Below are positions 12,948 to 25,493 of a DNA stretch of 64,000 nt, piece by piece. The stretch comes from Platynereis dumerilii (taxonomy: Eukaryota; Annelida; Polychaeta; Phyllodocida; Nereididae). Below the pieces are notes generated by a model, which was not told the origin of the DNA, made no database searches, and worked only from the letters and a program-made list of their open reading frames with translations. The translations under genes were made by a program, and so were the position numbers. The DNA is taken from the NCBI GenBank assembly GCA_026936325.1, contig JAPTHN010000003.1, positions 83,805,506 to 83,869,505 on the forward strand. The letters are read 5' to 3'. How positions within the stretch are numbered: the first letter of the stretch is position 1; each line of letters begins with the position of its first letter.

Positions 12948-13166
12948 ATGTTGTTAGAGGCACATGTAGCACCATCTATGACATCAAGTGACACCCTTCC
13001 ATTACCAGCCAATGTTTGGCTTGGTCTTAACAACAGACTGGTCCATGATGAGTTTGTTTCCGGTTCCTTGCCCAAGAGGCAGCCCATCAACATAGGTCTG
13101 TTTACAAGAGGCTTGGTTCACTTAAGTGCCCGGAAGAAGTGTCACATGACAGCCTTAGTCATGTGA
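12948..13166 (+). other. Strongly conserved 215-base segment, open frame in both copies
   Basis: This segment matches 54,837-55,046 at about 93% by eye, clearly above the surrounding blocks. It stays open in the plus frame in both (72 and 69 codons; shared PLPANVWLGLNN and HDEFVSGSLPKRQP). However, about ten of the fifteen or so differences change the amino acid in this frame, which argues against protein constraint on it. It may be a conserved non-coding element, an exon in another frame, or a patch of gene conversion. I recognise no family. Confidence 0.3.
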
Positions 13167-13319
13167 TTCTCATCTAATTTGTACTATGTAGATATCAGAG
13201 CACTCAAAGGAATTACTACAGGATTCTATCAGCTTCGTTATCCTGCTATCTTCATTGACTGCATTTAAATAGGTTTCAAAGCATCACAACCTTGAAAAGA
13301 AATGGCTTTCTCCCGAAAA

Positions 13320-15119
13320 GATGTCAATGTGAGCATCTGATATTTTGCCTTGTGAACCACTGGCAGGTGGTGAGATAACCTAAGTAATTGAATATCATTC
13401 TTTCACATATCAGATTCAGTTGAGATGAAGTCAGGACTGAGGAAGTTTTATATGGCAGTTACTCATTACAGCTCTGGAAAAAACTGGTTAAATAAATTTA
13501 GTTTTGTATTTCAATGCACAAAAAGGTGGGGAGCCAATCATCCGTCCATCAATGCACAAAAAACTTTGGATGTTCAATTTGATGTCTGTTTCAAGTTGTC
13601 ATTAAACTGTAGCATCAACATCATGTCCCTGATCAAAAAGCACTATGAATGAGCAGGAAACCTGATAATTGGCTCAATGCAGGGAATGCAGATTGCATAA
13701 CAGTAGATTTGATTAAAATTGGCATTTAAATACATAAATGTATTGTTAGCGAAAAAAAGTGGAATGGAGCAATAAAAAATATTGTAAAAGAATAAATGGA
13801 ATAGAGATTGTGATCGGAATATGAAAAGCTCAACAGAGCCATCAACAGATAAATGCTTACAAAGGGACTGACAAAAAATCATATGGATGAAAACCGAATG
13901 CACTAAATAGATTGTTGAGAGACAAGAGCAGCAGTGCGCATGTGGTGGTATGCATTGTCACAATTTGGCTATGTTGATGTCATCATGTTTTTATGGAGAA
14001 CACTTGGCAAACAGAGGAAAGTTACCATGCAACACATAGACATAAAGTGCACTTACATCTGACATCTGGGTTTGACTGTGCTTGGATTTAGGAGAAACCT
14101 GCAGAATAACCAAAGCAAAAATAAGAAATAAAACAGCAGCAGTGAACAGAAGATGGGAAGACTGAACAGATAAGCAGACAAAAAGATTGAAAGACCGTAA
14201 AAAGATCTTGAAGAAAAAGTTAGAAGACATAGTTCTTTCTAAAGTCATGTTGATATCAAGACTAAAGGTACATTTACTCATCAGTCGATCTGTCTGCAGT
14301 GTGTTTGCTTTTTAACTTGAAAGGTATCTATTTTTTGTTAGCTTTTAGACTTGAATCCTTAGGAACACTTGAACTTTGTTTCCAGATGAAATGAGAAAAC
14401 CACAGTGGAGTGATTGATCAAACAACAGCATTTTACTATGAATAAGCCCTCTTCAAATCTATAAATTGAAGTCAAGCTTTTCGGCTTGAGTCTGTCAAGT
14501 GTCTTAATGCTTACAGTCATACTGGTTGAGTGATGAGTATTGGGTTCAATATCTCAGCAATTCAAGATTGGACTGCTTTTCACTACATTTAACTGAGATG
14601 AAATGAACAGGCGAAATGAAGCAAATTAACCAGGAAAACTCAAACCGAAACATGTATACAATGTATGACATCCCAACTTCACACCCACAGTTCAATGTGA
14701 AATACAACTATTCTGTCATGTACAGGCAGATGCAAGTAAAGAATAAGACATTTATTTCAGTCAGTTATGTAAACAAAATTATGTCAACTGCAATAATTTT
14801 ACATTTTTTAGGATTTTCCGTCTCAAGTGAGGATTCAATGTTTGGAATATCATAAGTAACATTGCATGCTGTGTGGGTGGACACTGAGACCCCACAAGGA
14901 CCCAAGTTTAGTTATACTGCCATATCCTTGTCATATTTCTGGGCATATGTATTGATCCTCCAATATTGATACCTGCTATGGCACATCTCCTGCCCACAGA
15001 GGTCTTCTCATCTGTTCTTATGAGATTAACAGGCCTCTCGGATGCAGATTGCCAATTTATCATAATGCGGTCTCTATGTGATCAATGAAATGTTTATTTA
15101 TGGAAATTCTGCCATATTC
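13320..15119. other. Unique spacer between blocks A1 and B1
   Basis: I found no second copy of this 1.8-kb stretch in the window. Unit 2 lacks it because of its large gap, and unit 3 ends before it. Apart from the minus-strand exon candidate at 14,057-14,261, it is AT-rich DNA with short chance frames only. Confidence 0.5.
14057..14261 (-). CDS. Candidate first coding exon with one membrane segment
   Basis: On the minus strand an acceptor-like TACCTTTAG precedes 205 bases that end GAT before a consensus donor GTAAGTG. An ATG at 14,248 opens 64 codons to the donor, in phase 0. The peptide has an N-terminal basic and aromatic stretch, then one clear hydrophobic span, LLFTAAVLFLIFALVIL, then a polar KSKHSQTQ tail. 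That is the layout of a signal anchor in a type II membrane protein. No second copy exists in the window to test conservation, and no family is recognised. Chance is a real alternative. Confidence 0.25.
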
Positions 15120-15167
15120 TTATGCATAATATACTCTATCAAATTTGTACCTCATTCTAACACACAG

Positions 15168-15323
15168 CAAGCAACTTTCTAGTTTCAAGGTTTCTGCGAT
15201 GGATATCACCAAGGTTATTAGCAGTTGGGTGGGAAGTGGACTGTTTATGGTGTGGCTAACACCCAGCCTAGGAATAGCTCTCTCTGTTTATAGGACGCTG
15301 CACCACACACAAAATATCTTTCA
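15168..15323 (+). CDS. Candidate exon with one membrane segment (copy 1)
   Basis: After CACACAG, 156 bases run to a consensus donor GTAAGAG at 15,324. The open frame contains MDITKVISSWV and then a hydrophobic span, SGLFMVWLTPSLGIALSVY, followed by RTLHHTQNIF. The partner at 31,091-31,241 keeps the hydrophobic span (with PSIGIAPSVYWALHHAQNIF) and a donor GTGAGAG at the same point, but it has a one-base loss upstream and an early stop. The shared frame, end point and donor favour a real or former exon of a membrane protein. I recognise no family. Confidence 0.4.
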
Positions 15324-18300
15324 GTAAGAGAAGTTTTGGTTTAGTTACAGAGAAAGGAGATGCATAGGCAATTCATGTTGTCAGGTTTCTTACAGTACTG
15401 AGGTTTACCTTTAGAGAAACTGTTATTGAGTCTTAAGATAAATTTCCCTGCATGATCATTAAGAAGTGATGTCCAAGAATAGGAGTTAATGGGAAGACAA
15501 TAGAAAATTGACATCAATTATATGTTGGAAATGGTAGTATGGTAATTTTGAAACTATTATTGCTGTGAGTGCAATAGCAGCAACAGCTATTGGATAAAAC
15601 CCTTGATTATCATCCGACCTTGTGGCTTTATCTGATCTGTGACTAAATCCCTTGATCTCTATGATTTTGGAATGATCTCCAAATGATCTCAAATCAACCG
15701 GTGTTGCCTTGCAAGTGCTAGTGTGTCAAAGATAAAAATATTGGCTGGTCAATACTATGATTGAATAACAAAAATCATGGCATGAAAGATATTGCATATG
15801 TTAAGCAAGTAAATACTGATGTGAAAAAGAATCAATAACAAATGACCACATATTACCATGGATTTTCTGATGGCTGAGACTCTGTCTGGTGTGTTTGGTC
15901 CTTTTGCAAGGTTAATGTAACTAACTGATCTAAAAATATTTAAAGGATTTATTAATGACTTCAGGTGAAATTTTGACGGTTTTGTGTATGGCTAGCAAGA
16001 AGAATTAACGCCTATGTGTGCAGCTCATAACACACACATTAAAAACAGATAAGCCTTTAATCTACCTTATGGTAAGTTGCCCAGTAAAGGCAGTAATACT
16101 TTGCAACATGCCCCAAAAAGCCGTATGCTATGCATTCATTCCACAGTGCTTAACATACACTCTGTCCCATAGACAACACTGTTGTTCAAGTCAAGTTGGC
16201 CCTGTCAAACTGGTGTCTTATACAAAACCCTTGAGACTGCAAATCTCTTGCACAAATTGCTACATCCTGGGGGTAAGCACCCTGGAGGTTTATCTCCATA
16301 AGCCTATTCTTGTCTCATCTGAGATGACATCTTCTTTGATTGAGCACTTTTTGTGTATTCATGTGATCCAGGATTTCAGCCGATTTGTTCTGTCATGGCA
16401 GGGCGTTTTGAGGCCTCAATATCGCTAAAGTAAACAACAAAGTGAAAAAGCTACAAGAACACAAATTTTACTTAATCAATGAACTTCAGAAATGGGGCAG
16501 CGTTGGCTTCAGAAGGGTCGTGAGATTTTGTTATTGCCTAAATGACATTCAAATAAAAGGCTTAAAGACTGTAAAATGTTCCTGTTGAATTTTTCAGAAT
16601 AAAAACAATATCCTTAAGGCCTGTAAGAGCCATCACAGGCATAATTCAAATGCGGTATTCTATAGTGTGCATTACCCCCATCTTCCTGTACATATATGGT
16701 TCATTAATCTATGCAACCATTTCATATATCCATTTCGTTATATATTTGTATGTGTATCTTCAAGCGTGAGGTGGCCTTCAATGGCCTAAGATTTATCATT
16801 CTTCGTCAAGCAGTGTTTGTTATTGGCCAAGTGGTGCAGTGATTGATTGATCAAATATGACCAATGCTGATATCTACTGCGCAGTATTGGTTGATTTAGT
16901 CTTAGGATAGCTTAAATAGCAGTAACTTATATATCTCCGTGAACACAAGCCAGTGTACAATTTATTGCAAATATACAAAATAAGCTGGTATTTTTTTGCC
17001 GTTGAATTTCTTCATAATGTATGGTAGTTTTGATGTCCTTGGTATATATTCTAGTTTATGGACAAATTCTTTTCTATCAAGGCCAGGGAAGGAAAAGTTA
17101 CCAGAATTTAAACATCATATGAATTGCCAAAGCTGGTTGGTAACACCGCACAATGCACATGTATGCACATGAAAGGCTATTTGATTGTGATTAATGTTAT
17201 CAAAACCATACAGATACTTATAAATGGCGAAACATTTCCTAATCTGCATGAGATATTTGTATTAAATGTATCAGTCTCTGACAAAGTTATATTGCCAGTG
17301 GTTACACAAAATAAGTTAAACATTATGATAAATGTATGGCATGGATTATTTCTTTAAGATTTGCCATTATGCCTTTTTGAACTTATCAAGCATTATGTTT
17401 CTTATAATGAATGCATCAATTGTGCATATGACCTTCATTCATGTAGACGGTATCTATACTTATCATGGTGATCATGCAATACATAATGATCCTGAAGGTT
17501 TAGCTTGTATGAGCCATTTCCTTGCATGAGCCATTAAGGATTCTCTCGTACCTTGAAGCAAACAACACGTCTGGTGTCAGTGGACTGTAATGGTGTCGTG
17601 GGGAATTAGACATCACCATTAACTTTATCCTTAGGGCTCACAACGAGTGACAGCCTGAGCTGTTTTTATCTGCTCTGGACAAGAGTAACTTAGCCAGCCA
17701 TAATAGGCCAGACTGGTCAGGTGATAATACAGCGCTACGCCTAATGTTGCGGAATTTCACCCTCAAATGACGGAAGTCCATAAGACCCACAGTGGATGTC
17801 AGGATTTGTGACTTCATTGGGGAATTGTGATACCAGCATATTGTGTTACTTGAGAAATGGCATTTTGTTTGGCGACAAACAGTTGCAAACAAACTGTGAT
17901 GAAACAGACTACAGAAAGTAAGCAAAGACATTGTCTTTACCTAAAATGACTAGAAGTGATACCAGTTCTTGAGCTATTCATTTGGTTGTACGATTAAGGC
18001 ATAGGTTTAAGGGAATACCTTGTGGTGGTTTTACTACTTACAGTATCATTATGCCTGGCATTTTCAGCTTATTACAGGATCCTGGGATGACATGTCCAAT
18101 CAGTGGTACTGAGACACTGCAAACTAAAATGTTGTGGCAAATTCTGTTTGGTGAGAAAACCCCTGACACTCATTCAGTTATACAGATAATGAAACCTTTG
18201 AATAAATGAGATTTTTACTCATGTCATTTTCTTTGCCTTTCCTAATTATCTGGCCATTCGGTTCACATCTTCTAGATTTGAGACTACAGTTTTTAGCCAG

Positions 18301-18404
18301 AAAACAGTAATTGTTTCAGTTGAAATGTTCTATTCTTGTTCGGAAAGTAAAAGGCTATTACCAGAAATGGTCAATCTATTTCTTTATGATGTCTTTTTTC
18401 AGGC

Positions 18405-18600
18405 CGTTTTATTACAAGACTGGAGAAGTTGTTTAGTGTGGTAGAGGATACTTAGATTACATTGCTCCCTCATATGGTTGACTTATTGGAAACCTATAGT
18501 GTATCTCTGACCATGATTACATCCAAACAATATTCTCCTTACTTTTTCTTTCCTTTTGTCATCTTTTTTATGATCTGGAAATGATTTCCACAATGCATTA
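18405..18600 (+). pseudogene. Conserved frame remnant RFITRLEKLFSVVED (copy 1)
   Basis: This stretch matches 34,108-34,281. In the shared frame both read RFITRLEKLFSVVED, then PHMVDLLETY and KQYS. Copy 1 carries a stop after VVEDT; copy 2 is open to 34,281. A TTTTTTCAG acceptor-like tract lies just before the start in copy 1. It may be a decayed exon. No function is recognised, and the phenylalanine run after KQYS is probably untranslated T-rich sequence. Confidence 0.25.
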
Positions 18601-19114
18601 ATTGTTGCCGTAGAGATAGCATCATGTTGCTATGGAAGCCTTCAGCGTCACCATGGAAATTGCATTGTAGACCAGTTCCCTGGTGGATCCCATTAAGGAT
18701 ATTTTACACGAGCATGAGCTAACGTGCATGCCAAGGCGAGCAATAAGTTTCATTGCATACATTGATGTTTTACTTATAAAGATAAATGAGCTCATATGAC
18801 TGCATCATAAGCTTTATGAGGTTATTTCCACTAAAAGATAATATTGATGTAAGACATCACGTACATGCAGAATACCCATAAGCCACATGTGATTATCCCA
18901 TGAATCAACTGATCTTCTTTGCTTCTGATACATCGAGTGAATATATTTAAAACTTTGATATCTGATAAGAAAGTGCTAAACCTGACAATCTCTCTGTTAG
19001 CCAAGGTACACCTCTTTGCAAGTAGGCCAGCTCAATTTTATGAGAAGACACAATGGCCTTTACCATTGAAAAAAATATATGTACATATTCTGGGGATTAA
19101 CAGCATAAATTACG

Positions 19115-19196
19115 GAGTTTGAGTGTGTGGATAATACCTTAAAAGGATTGGTAAATTACAACATCACTTTGGCGGTCATAATTGATAGCAATGACA
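19115..19196 (+). CDS. Candidate exon, beta-strand-rich extracellular-type peptide (copy 1)
   Basis: The frame reads FECVDNT, LKGLVNYNITLAVI and IDSNDS, and ends in a consensus donor, GTGAGT, at 19,197. Copy 2 (37,112-37,214) differs at only about five bases in this stretch, three of them silent, while flanking DNA differs more. That pattern is what protein constraint produces. The sequence looks like the end of a beta-sandwich repeat such as fibronectin type III, but this is only a resemblance. The 5' end is uncertain, because an in-frame stop lies a few codons upstream in copy 1. Confidence 0.4.
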
Positions 19197-20664
19197 GTGA
19201 GTGACACTGGTCACAATTAAAACGTAGCTAGCCTCCAGGATCCTGCAAGTGGTACCAGAGTCACGCTTGCTCTAATTACTTGTGGACCCAATTAAGCCAG
19301 ATTTAGACAATGTAGTGGCCTTCACTGGACAGTACTAAGTCTGTATCACCTAATAAACAGTTTCATTTGAGATCCCAAGCTGGTCAGAAAACGAACAATT
19401 TACAATCACATAGTTAATATTAACATACATTGTGCATGTACTTCACAGGGACATTACACATGGAGTATGACTTGGTTTTTGACACATTGAAGTAACACTG
19501 TTATAACATTGAAATAACATTGAAATAACATGAGTCCTCTGAATCTAGCCTGATAGATACTGTCATTAATATGAGAATAATGCAAAAGGGCTAATGGCCA
19601 TGCATACCAATCTAACATTCTTTAAAAAAGTTTTCACATTAGATGCTTCACCATAAACTGCCATAATAGTTGATATCTTTTCTGGGCAACAACATTACAT
19701 GAATAGGCTAAAAAGTGGCATTGAGCAACAGTGAAAGCCCAAAAATGTGACGATTGAAAACAGTTAAACACATCCCAAAGCTTTAACGAGAATAGCTTTG
19801 GCTGAAAACAACAATTTATCATTTTTCTATGGTGCAGAAAGAAGCATGGTTTCTTGACTGACAGACATCATCACTGCAAACACTTTGAACAAAGAACTGA
19901 AGCACCCTCTATCTTGACAGCAGTTCTTCAAAGAGCTTAGGATATTATGTGGGTCGGTGGGGCCATAATGATGGAATGGACCGAAATGAGCAGCGCAGGA
20001 TGCGGCGGTTAGGAAAGCTCTGAGAATCAAAGAAGTGATAAGGCGAGAAGTGTTTATCCAGGAACGCATAAGTCCTCTTTCAACAGGCAGTGTCAGTAAT
20101 TCTTATCAACTCTCAATGTACAGTACAACAAAACAACCCACATGCATGTTTTATTCAACGTCTATGGTATAATGATATTATTTTTAGGTGATATCAGTAA
20201 CTGTTTTGCTTGCTATTTGCTCCAGATGATTAACTATTCGAGGAATTAATGAGAGCCAAAAGAGATGCTGAAATATTTGGGACGTCTATGAAACTATGAT
20301 GTTAGGTTCTTGAAATACTGCCACTTCTTTTTTAGAAATACTGAGTGTTATCATAGGTATAGGGGAGGAATTTTCAGAAAACCAGTTTTTCTGGAATTCT
20401 TGAGAAGAAAATATTGTGAATTAAAATCTTTTTAGGGCAATTTGGACATTATTTCTTGGGCAGAACAAATTTATTGACCCCCTATGCTTTTGACTGAGAT
20501 GCAATTTCAAAAAATGTCTGAGTATGACATATAACACATGATAGATAAAAGTTTTTGTTCGTTTTACTTTACTATTATATAAGTATAATATATAGAGCAA
20601 GCTTTTTGTAGCTGTACTGTAAAAAACTACTCTGCCAGTCATAGTGCTTTTCCTCACTCCTCAG

Positions 20665-20820
20665 TTGTCACAGCAGAAGCCTTTTCTCAATCAACAATCA
20701 CACTACAATCGCTGTCAACTGACAGAGGAATCATCTCTTTCCATTTGATTTCCTTTGTGCCACTCACGGCGTATCACAGAAATGATTTCAGATATGGCTC
20801 TTGTTCTTTAATGACCAAAA
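20665..20820 (+). pseudogene. Candidate exon with TAEAFSQ and NDFRYG motifs (copy 1)
   Basis: After a CTCCTCAG acceptor-like site the frame reads VTAEAFSQSTITLQSLS, then RGIISFHLIS and HRNDFRYGSCSLMTKK, without a stop. Copy 2 (38,524-38,680) keeps AEAFSQATIKLQSLS and NDFRYGFCSLMTKK, but in two frames because of a two-base loss between them. Agreement on both sides of the shift suggests both descend from one coding exon. No family is recognised. Confidence 0.3.
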
Positions 20821-21604
20821 AAGAATAAAAAAAAGGATGATTTCTGTTCCAAAGAACTGGTGCGATCAATCTAATACTCTTGGCTGGTATGGAAAGATTA
20901 ATCTCAGCTCATCGCACAATGATGCTATAATTATGCATCCATTGATTTGGTATAATACACCTAAACCCAGATGATAGAAGACAGGCAACTGGAAACAGAA
21001 GCAGCATACGTCGCAGTTCTTGACAACAGCATTTATTTTTGTAAAGGAACATGTGAAATTCATTGGAGCAACAATCACCATGCTTCCTTCATTGCATGTT
21101 CATTGCTGATGTATTTAATTTGAAAAAAAGACAACTAGACTGTCCAAACATGCTCTTGATAAAACAGTTTCATCAATTCTTTTTGCTTCAATTCCTCTGC
21201 TGTCTTTCCTTCCAATATACATTGTAGTCTTGAAAAAAACAACCTGGACATGACAAATTGCACTCAGTCTACAAACTTACATGACATGTGATTAATCACT
21301 TAGAAATACAATTATCTCCATTCTGTGGTTGCTGAAAAGGAGTTCTTCTGCATTAACTAAAATAGAGATATTTGCTCTCATGAATTATTGAGGGTGTGTG
21401 TCTTTTGGGTGAGATTAATGGTTGGTTCAGGTCTATAGGGAAAGAAGAACAGAAGATATTGGCACAATTACTATAATATACTCTATGTTATATGTACATG
21501 CGGAATTGACGTTCCTGGTTTTCGTATTATCATTTATTGTGTCCCAGCCTGTCTATAAACGACAAAATCATGAAATGCTTTTTAATTCCTTATTGTGACA
21601 GGCA

Positions 21605-21885
21605 ACTATTGAAGTTTTTCAGGATAAGGGAACTTAGCTGGCTACTAAGAACTACATGTCCATTCAGACTTAGTAGAGGTCACTAAGAAGGGATAATCGC
21701 ACTATTTTATGCTAATTTTTTTAATCTTATTGAATATGTGTGCAAACATATGTTTCGCTTGAGCAAACCAGCAATGTGACTATTATGTAATGCATTACAG
21801 GAATCATAACATAAGCATTTAAGGGGACATTCTTGGGAGCCAGCTAAGTTCCTTTATCCTGAAAAGCTTCATTGTGTGGCTTATG
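21605..21885. mobile_element. Old MITE-like inverted-repeat element
   Basis: The sequence TTTTTCAGGATAAGGGAACT with AGCTGGCT near 21,616 recurs inverted near 21,836-21,868 (AGCCAGCTAAGTTCC, then TTTATCCTGAAAAG), giving arms of about 35 bases. Copy 2 keeps only the left arm and centre (41,100-41,264), followed directly by sequence found after the right arm here. The element therefore predates the block duplication and lost its right end in copy 2. Confidence 0.55.
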
Positions 21886-23139
21886 GATGTGTTCCTCACA
21901 TAAAAAAGTGTGCCATGCAGACTTCTGATAGTGTAATTGAGTTTTGAAAAAAATATTACTTGTAATACCTTTTTGCTAGCATTTTAGCTGTTATTACAAA
22001 CACTTGTCTCTCATAATTCTATGGTGAGCAAATAAAACATCATGACTTTTGACTTTGTAAATCATCTTTAAACACAGGCTGAATCTGGGGGTTAAATGTA
22101 ATCATTAGTACAGTCTATGAGCACAACAAATATACATTATACAGTACATAGCTATCTTGTGAATTGACTTCATGTCTTTTTTATATAACTTTTTGAATTG
22201 TACCTATATCATGTTCAAATCTATTGTGCAGATATTTTTCTTGTCTAACCTTCCATGAGCCTTTTCCATTTCATAAAGTTAATTTTCTGGCAACCTAAAT
22301 CTGCCCACCCTATTATCTGTCAGATTGATTTCGCCATTATCACTTGATTGCATTACGGTTTATTGACTTCATGATAGATGAGCTGGTGTATGATTCACAT
22401 TAATAAAGGTTGTTAGAAAAGTGATAAACTGCTTGTGAGGAAACTCCTATCCATCACATCTTTTGCTTCCACAAAGAAATATGGATGTTATCAGTTTACA
22501 CAGTATGTTTCATGCAGACTGTTTAGAACTGATGATTTGATATTGTTCAGAGAAAGCGTCATAACTTTCAATAAATTATCTTTTCTTGTGCATACCATTA
22601 TTTGGACATTTTTAGTATGCTGAAATTTTAAATGCGTCAAGGTGAATGGAGTTCAGTGCGGGAATGACACCAGGATTCGGAAAGGAAGAGTGCTACTGTC
22701 TTGCAGGCTAAATTTTAAGGTTACTTTGAACCTATACAAAATTGAAATGAGCTTCCAGCCAACCCACTGTACAGGGAATTGAAATATATCATCAGGATGA
22801 ATATGATGCACAATGGCACTTTATTATTTAATTCACTGGCATAGCAACATGCGTTATAGAGCGTTACTAACACCGCTCCTGAGGTTACAGGTGATCAACC
22901 GTGTTGAAGTAGAATAATTTTGAAATACTTGAAACTATGATGACCCAGCTAATGAAGCCTAATAAAAGAAAACATAGTTTGCCATTGAAATAATTATTTT
23001 ATGGGAAGTAAAATTATCTTCTTCTATCAAATACTTCATTTTGGCTGGGCATACAATGTCATCAAAAGAATTTATTAGTCAAGTTATGGACTATAATATT
23101 ACAGTTTCATTGATTATACTGTGTTTCATATCCTAGTTC

Positions 23140-23340
23140 AGCCCTTATGGGGCCAGTCTCTCATGAAATTGCTTTGGAGAATCCTGTGACTTTCCTGGCA
23201 CTTAAGTTATTGCGCACACTACCTAAGAAGTCTAGCTTGTCTTGAAGGCTACAGGCCACAAACGTTGGAGGTTAAACTGGCCAGTGCTCCAGAATTGAGG
23301 ATCACTGATATCTCCTTAATTCACAAAGCTGTGGTTTAAA
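23140..23340 (+). pseudogene. Exon fossil PVSHEIA, block B copy 1
   Basis: This is the most decayed member of a four-copy segment (others at 42,290-42,513, 56,954-57,130 and 61,270-61,465). It starts GPVSHEIA but loses a base soon after, so the frame shifts to FLALKLL and a stop. The DNA similarity to the other members is clear over about 190 bases. Confidence 0.3.
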
Positions 23341-23810
23341 AATGGACAAAAAATTTACCAATAGGAAAATATACAGAGATGGAGCAATACGTATCATATA
23401 TAAGCACATAAAGTATGTACTACTTGTTTTTATGATGCAATGGTACACTTTCTTCATTAAGTTTTCAACATTTGTTTCAAACTAGAATCGCAAGCGATGT
23501 TTATGTGACCACCAGATGGACGATATATATCACAGTATTCCTTCAAACAGGCAATTGACTGCAAAAAAGTAAATGGCAATGCCAGCCAAGTTCTTGTTGT
23601 GGTTTTCAGTGGTTTTCCTTTTCAGTGGTGGCCAGTTACCATCAACGACATCTAATTTCAACACCACAGTTGATTTCGCCACTCACCAACCTGCCTGGCA
23701 AGGGATCAGATCAGTCAAGCAAGTTGCTGACATCGCAGTCAACACAATTTAATGTGCAGTGATGCAGTGTTGTGATGTGGTCTGTAATGCAGTGTTGTAA
23801 GGCAGTGCTG

Positions 23811-24530
23811 TTATAACAAAACAACCCAAGTCAGGGTCACTGAGTAACAATATCACGAGCTGTTGTGTGAATTAATATCACTTGGGCTCAAGTGATATTA
23901 ATTCACACAACAGTGAGTGACATTGTACGAAGAGCCCTGACGCATGGTTGTTTTGTTTTGATCACCTGGTTTTACCTCAAATTTTTAGTTAGGGGCAGAC
24001 CAGACGATAGTTGGGGGGGGGGGGCTATGGACTTTACCCCTGGGAAGAACTTTTTTCATTTGCGGCGCGTCAACGAACAATTTTTTTGAATGCGCACTCG
24101 CGACAAACTTTTTTATTGGAATTTTAACATTACGGTACCCTAGCTACAGGTGGAAACGAACTTTTTTTTATTTCCATGTGCTGAAGAAACTTTTTTTTTC
24201 TTTGTCAAGTGGGAAACAATCTCTTTTTTTGCCAAATATCCATAGCCCCCCCCCCCCAAAGATCATCTGGTCGGCCCCTTATAAACAGAGACTATTTTCT
24301 GCCGTAACAAAAATTTTACGTCACCATGGAGCAACAATGGATATGACGTCACAATCCTATTGTTTTGGACATTTTTTGGTTTGTGACGTCATCAGTCAGC
24401 TGAAATGCTGGTGATGTCATAACTATTGTTAAAATTAATCGCCGTTGAAGGGTGGTATTTTTTACAATATCACAGGCCCTGATATTTTGACTGTAAACAG
24501 TAATATTCACAGCCAACCAGGTGATAAAAT
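23811..24530. mobile_element. Foldback element 1 inside the minisatellite
   Basis: It starts ATAACAAAACAACCC and includes a hairpin in which TTAATATCACTTGGG meets its inverse CTCAAGTGATATTAA. The second copy is at 24,952-25,386 and about 85-90% alike outside the nested MITE. The tail ends near CCAACCAGGTGATAAA. A Harbinger-like MITE sits inside at 23,992-24,278. It has no coding capacity. Confidence 0.65.
23992..24278. mobile_element. Harbinger-like MITE nested in foldback element 1
   Basis: The ends are inverted: GGGGCAGACCAGACGAT on the left and reverse complement GGGGCCGACCAGATGAT on the right, followed on each side by a run of about 12 G (or C) and CTATGGA. A TTA duplication flanks it (23,989-23,991 and 24,279-24,281). 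The sister foldback copy near 25,139 shows the empty site. A TWA duplication with G-rich ends fits PIF/Harbinger. Confidence 0.75.
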
Positions 24531-24951
24531 ACAGTATAGTAATGCAGTGTTGTCAGGCAGTACTGTAATAATATTATGGGCTGTAATCGCAGTGCAGTGA
24601 TGCAGTTGTAACGTAGTGCAGTTATGCAGTGCAGTGATGCTGCACAGTAATGTAGTTTAGTAATGCAGAGCAGTCATGCAGTGCAGTCATGTAGTATAGT
24701 CATGCAGTGCAGTCATGCAGTGTTGTGTGGAAGTGCAATAACTCAGTGTAGAAATGCAGTGCAATAAGGCAGTGTTGTAATACAATGCAGTGATGCAGTG
24801 CAGTAATGCAGTGTTGTCAGGTAGTGCTCTAATGTGGTCTGTAATGCAGTGCAGGGATGCAGTGCAGTTATGCAGATTTGTAATACAGTGCAGTAATGCT
24901 GTGTTTTAATAGAGTGCAGTAATGCAGTGCAGTGATGCAGCGGTGTAATAC

Positions 24952-25386
24952 TATAACAAAACAACCCAAGTCAGGGTCACTGAGTAACAATATCATGAGG
25001 TGTTGTGCGAATTAATATCACTCGAGCCCGCAGGGCGAGAGTGATATTAATTCACATAACAGCAAGTGATATTGTACGAATTGCCCTGACGCGTGGTTGT
25101 TGTGTTTTTATCAGCTGGTTTTACCTCAAATTTTCAATTATAAAGAAGGACTATTTTCTGCCATTACAAAAATGTGCACGCCATGGAGCAACAATGGATG
25201 TGACGTCACAATCCTATTGTTTTTGCCATTGCTTGGTTTGTGAAGTCATCAGGCATCTGAAATGGCGATGATGTCATAATCATTGTTAAAAAATATCGCC
25301 CTTGAAGGGTGGTATTTTTTACAATATCATAGGCCCTGATATTTTGACTATAAACAGTGATATTCACAGCCAACCAAGTGATAAAG
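24952..25386. mobile_element. Foldback element 2 inside the minisatellite
   Basis: This copy has the hairpin TTAATATCACTCGAGCCC meeting GGGCGAGAGTGATATTAA around 25,032, with arms of about 80 bases, and a shared right-hand tail ending CCAACCAAGTGATAAA. It lacks the nested MITE of the first copy. The two copies could also have arisen by duplication of part of the minisatellite array. Confidence 0.65.
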
Positions 25387-25493
25387 GGCAGTAATGCGGT
25401 GTTGTAATGCATTGCAGTAATGCATCGCAGTCATACAGTGCTATAATGCATAACTGTAATTCAGAGCTGCAATGCAGTTCTGAAATGCAGTGC

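Larger units (their letters stand above)
1..13320. repeat. Block A, copy 1 of the large tandem array
   Basis: This block aligns in order with 45,419-55,240. Anchor pairs are 5/45,421, 1,516/47,588, 3,304/51,240, 4,680/52,700, 8,390/53,250, 10,676/53,312 and 12,948/54,837. Between anchors the copies look roughly 75-90% alike, with many small indels, so the duplication is old. Apart from the listed insertions and weak exon candidates, I see only non-coding, AT-rich DNA. Similarity fades near 13,320. Confidence 0.85.
15120..23481. repeat. Block B, copy 1 of the large tandem array
   Basis: This block aligns with 31,010-42,974. Anchor pairs are 15,185/31,101, 16,760/32,755, 18,405/34,108, 19,130/37,150, 20,660/38,525, 22,040/41,380 and 23,400/42,570. 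It lacks the hAT-like element, the foldback transposon and the SINE present in copy 2, which fixes their boundaries. A stretch of about 290 bases at 17,610-17,930 has no partner in copy 2. The rest is non-coding apart from the exon candidates listed. Confidence 0.85.

Noticed and set aside
16018-16428. 136-codon plus-strand frame in B1
   Set aside because: The aligned region in B2 (near 32,040-32,400) does not keep the frame, and splice or start signals are lacking.
24743-24964. 73-codon minus-strand frame rich in H, C, T and L
   Set aside because: It is a translation of the AATGCAGTGCAGT minisatellite; periodic composition, no other support.
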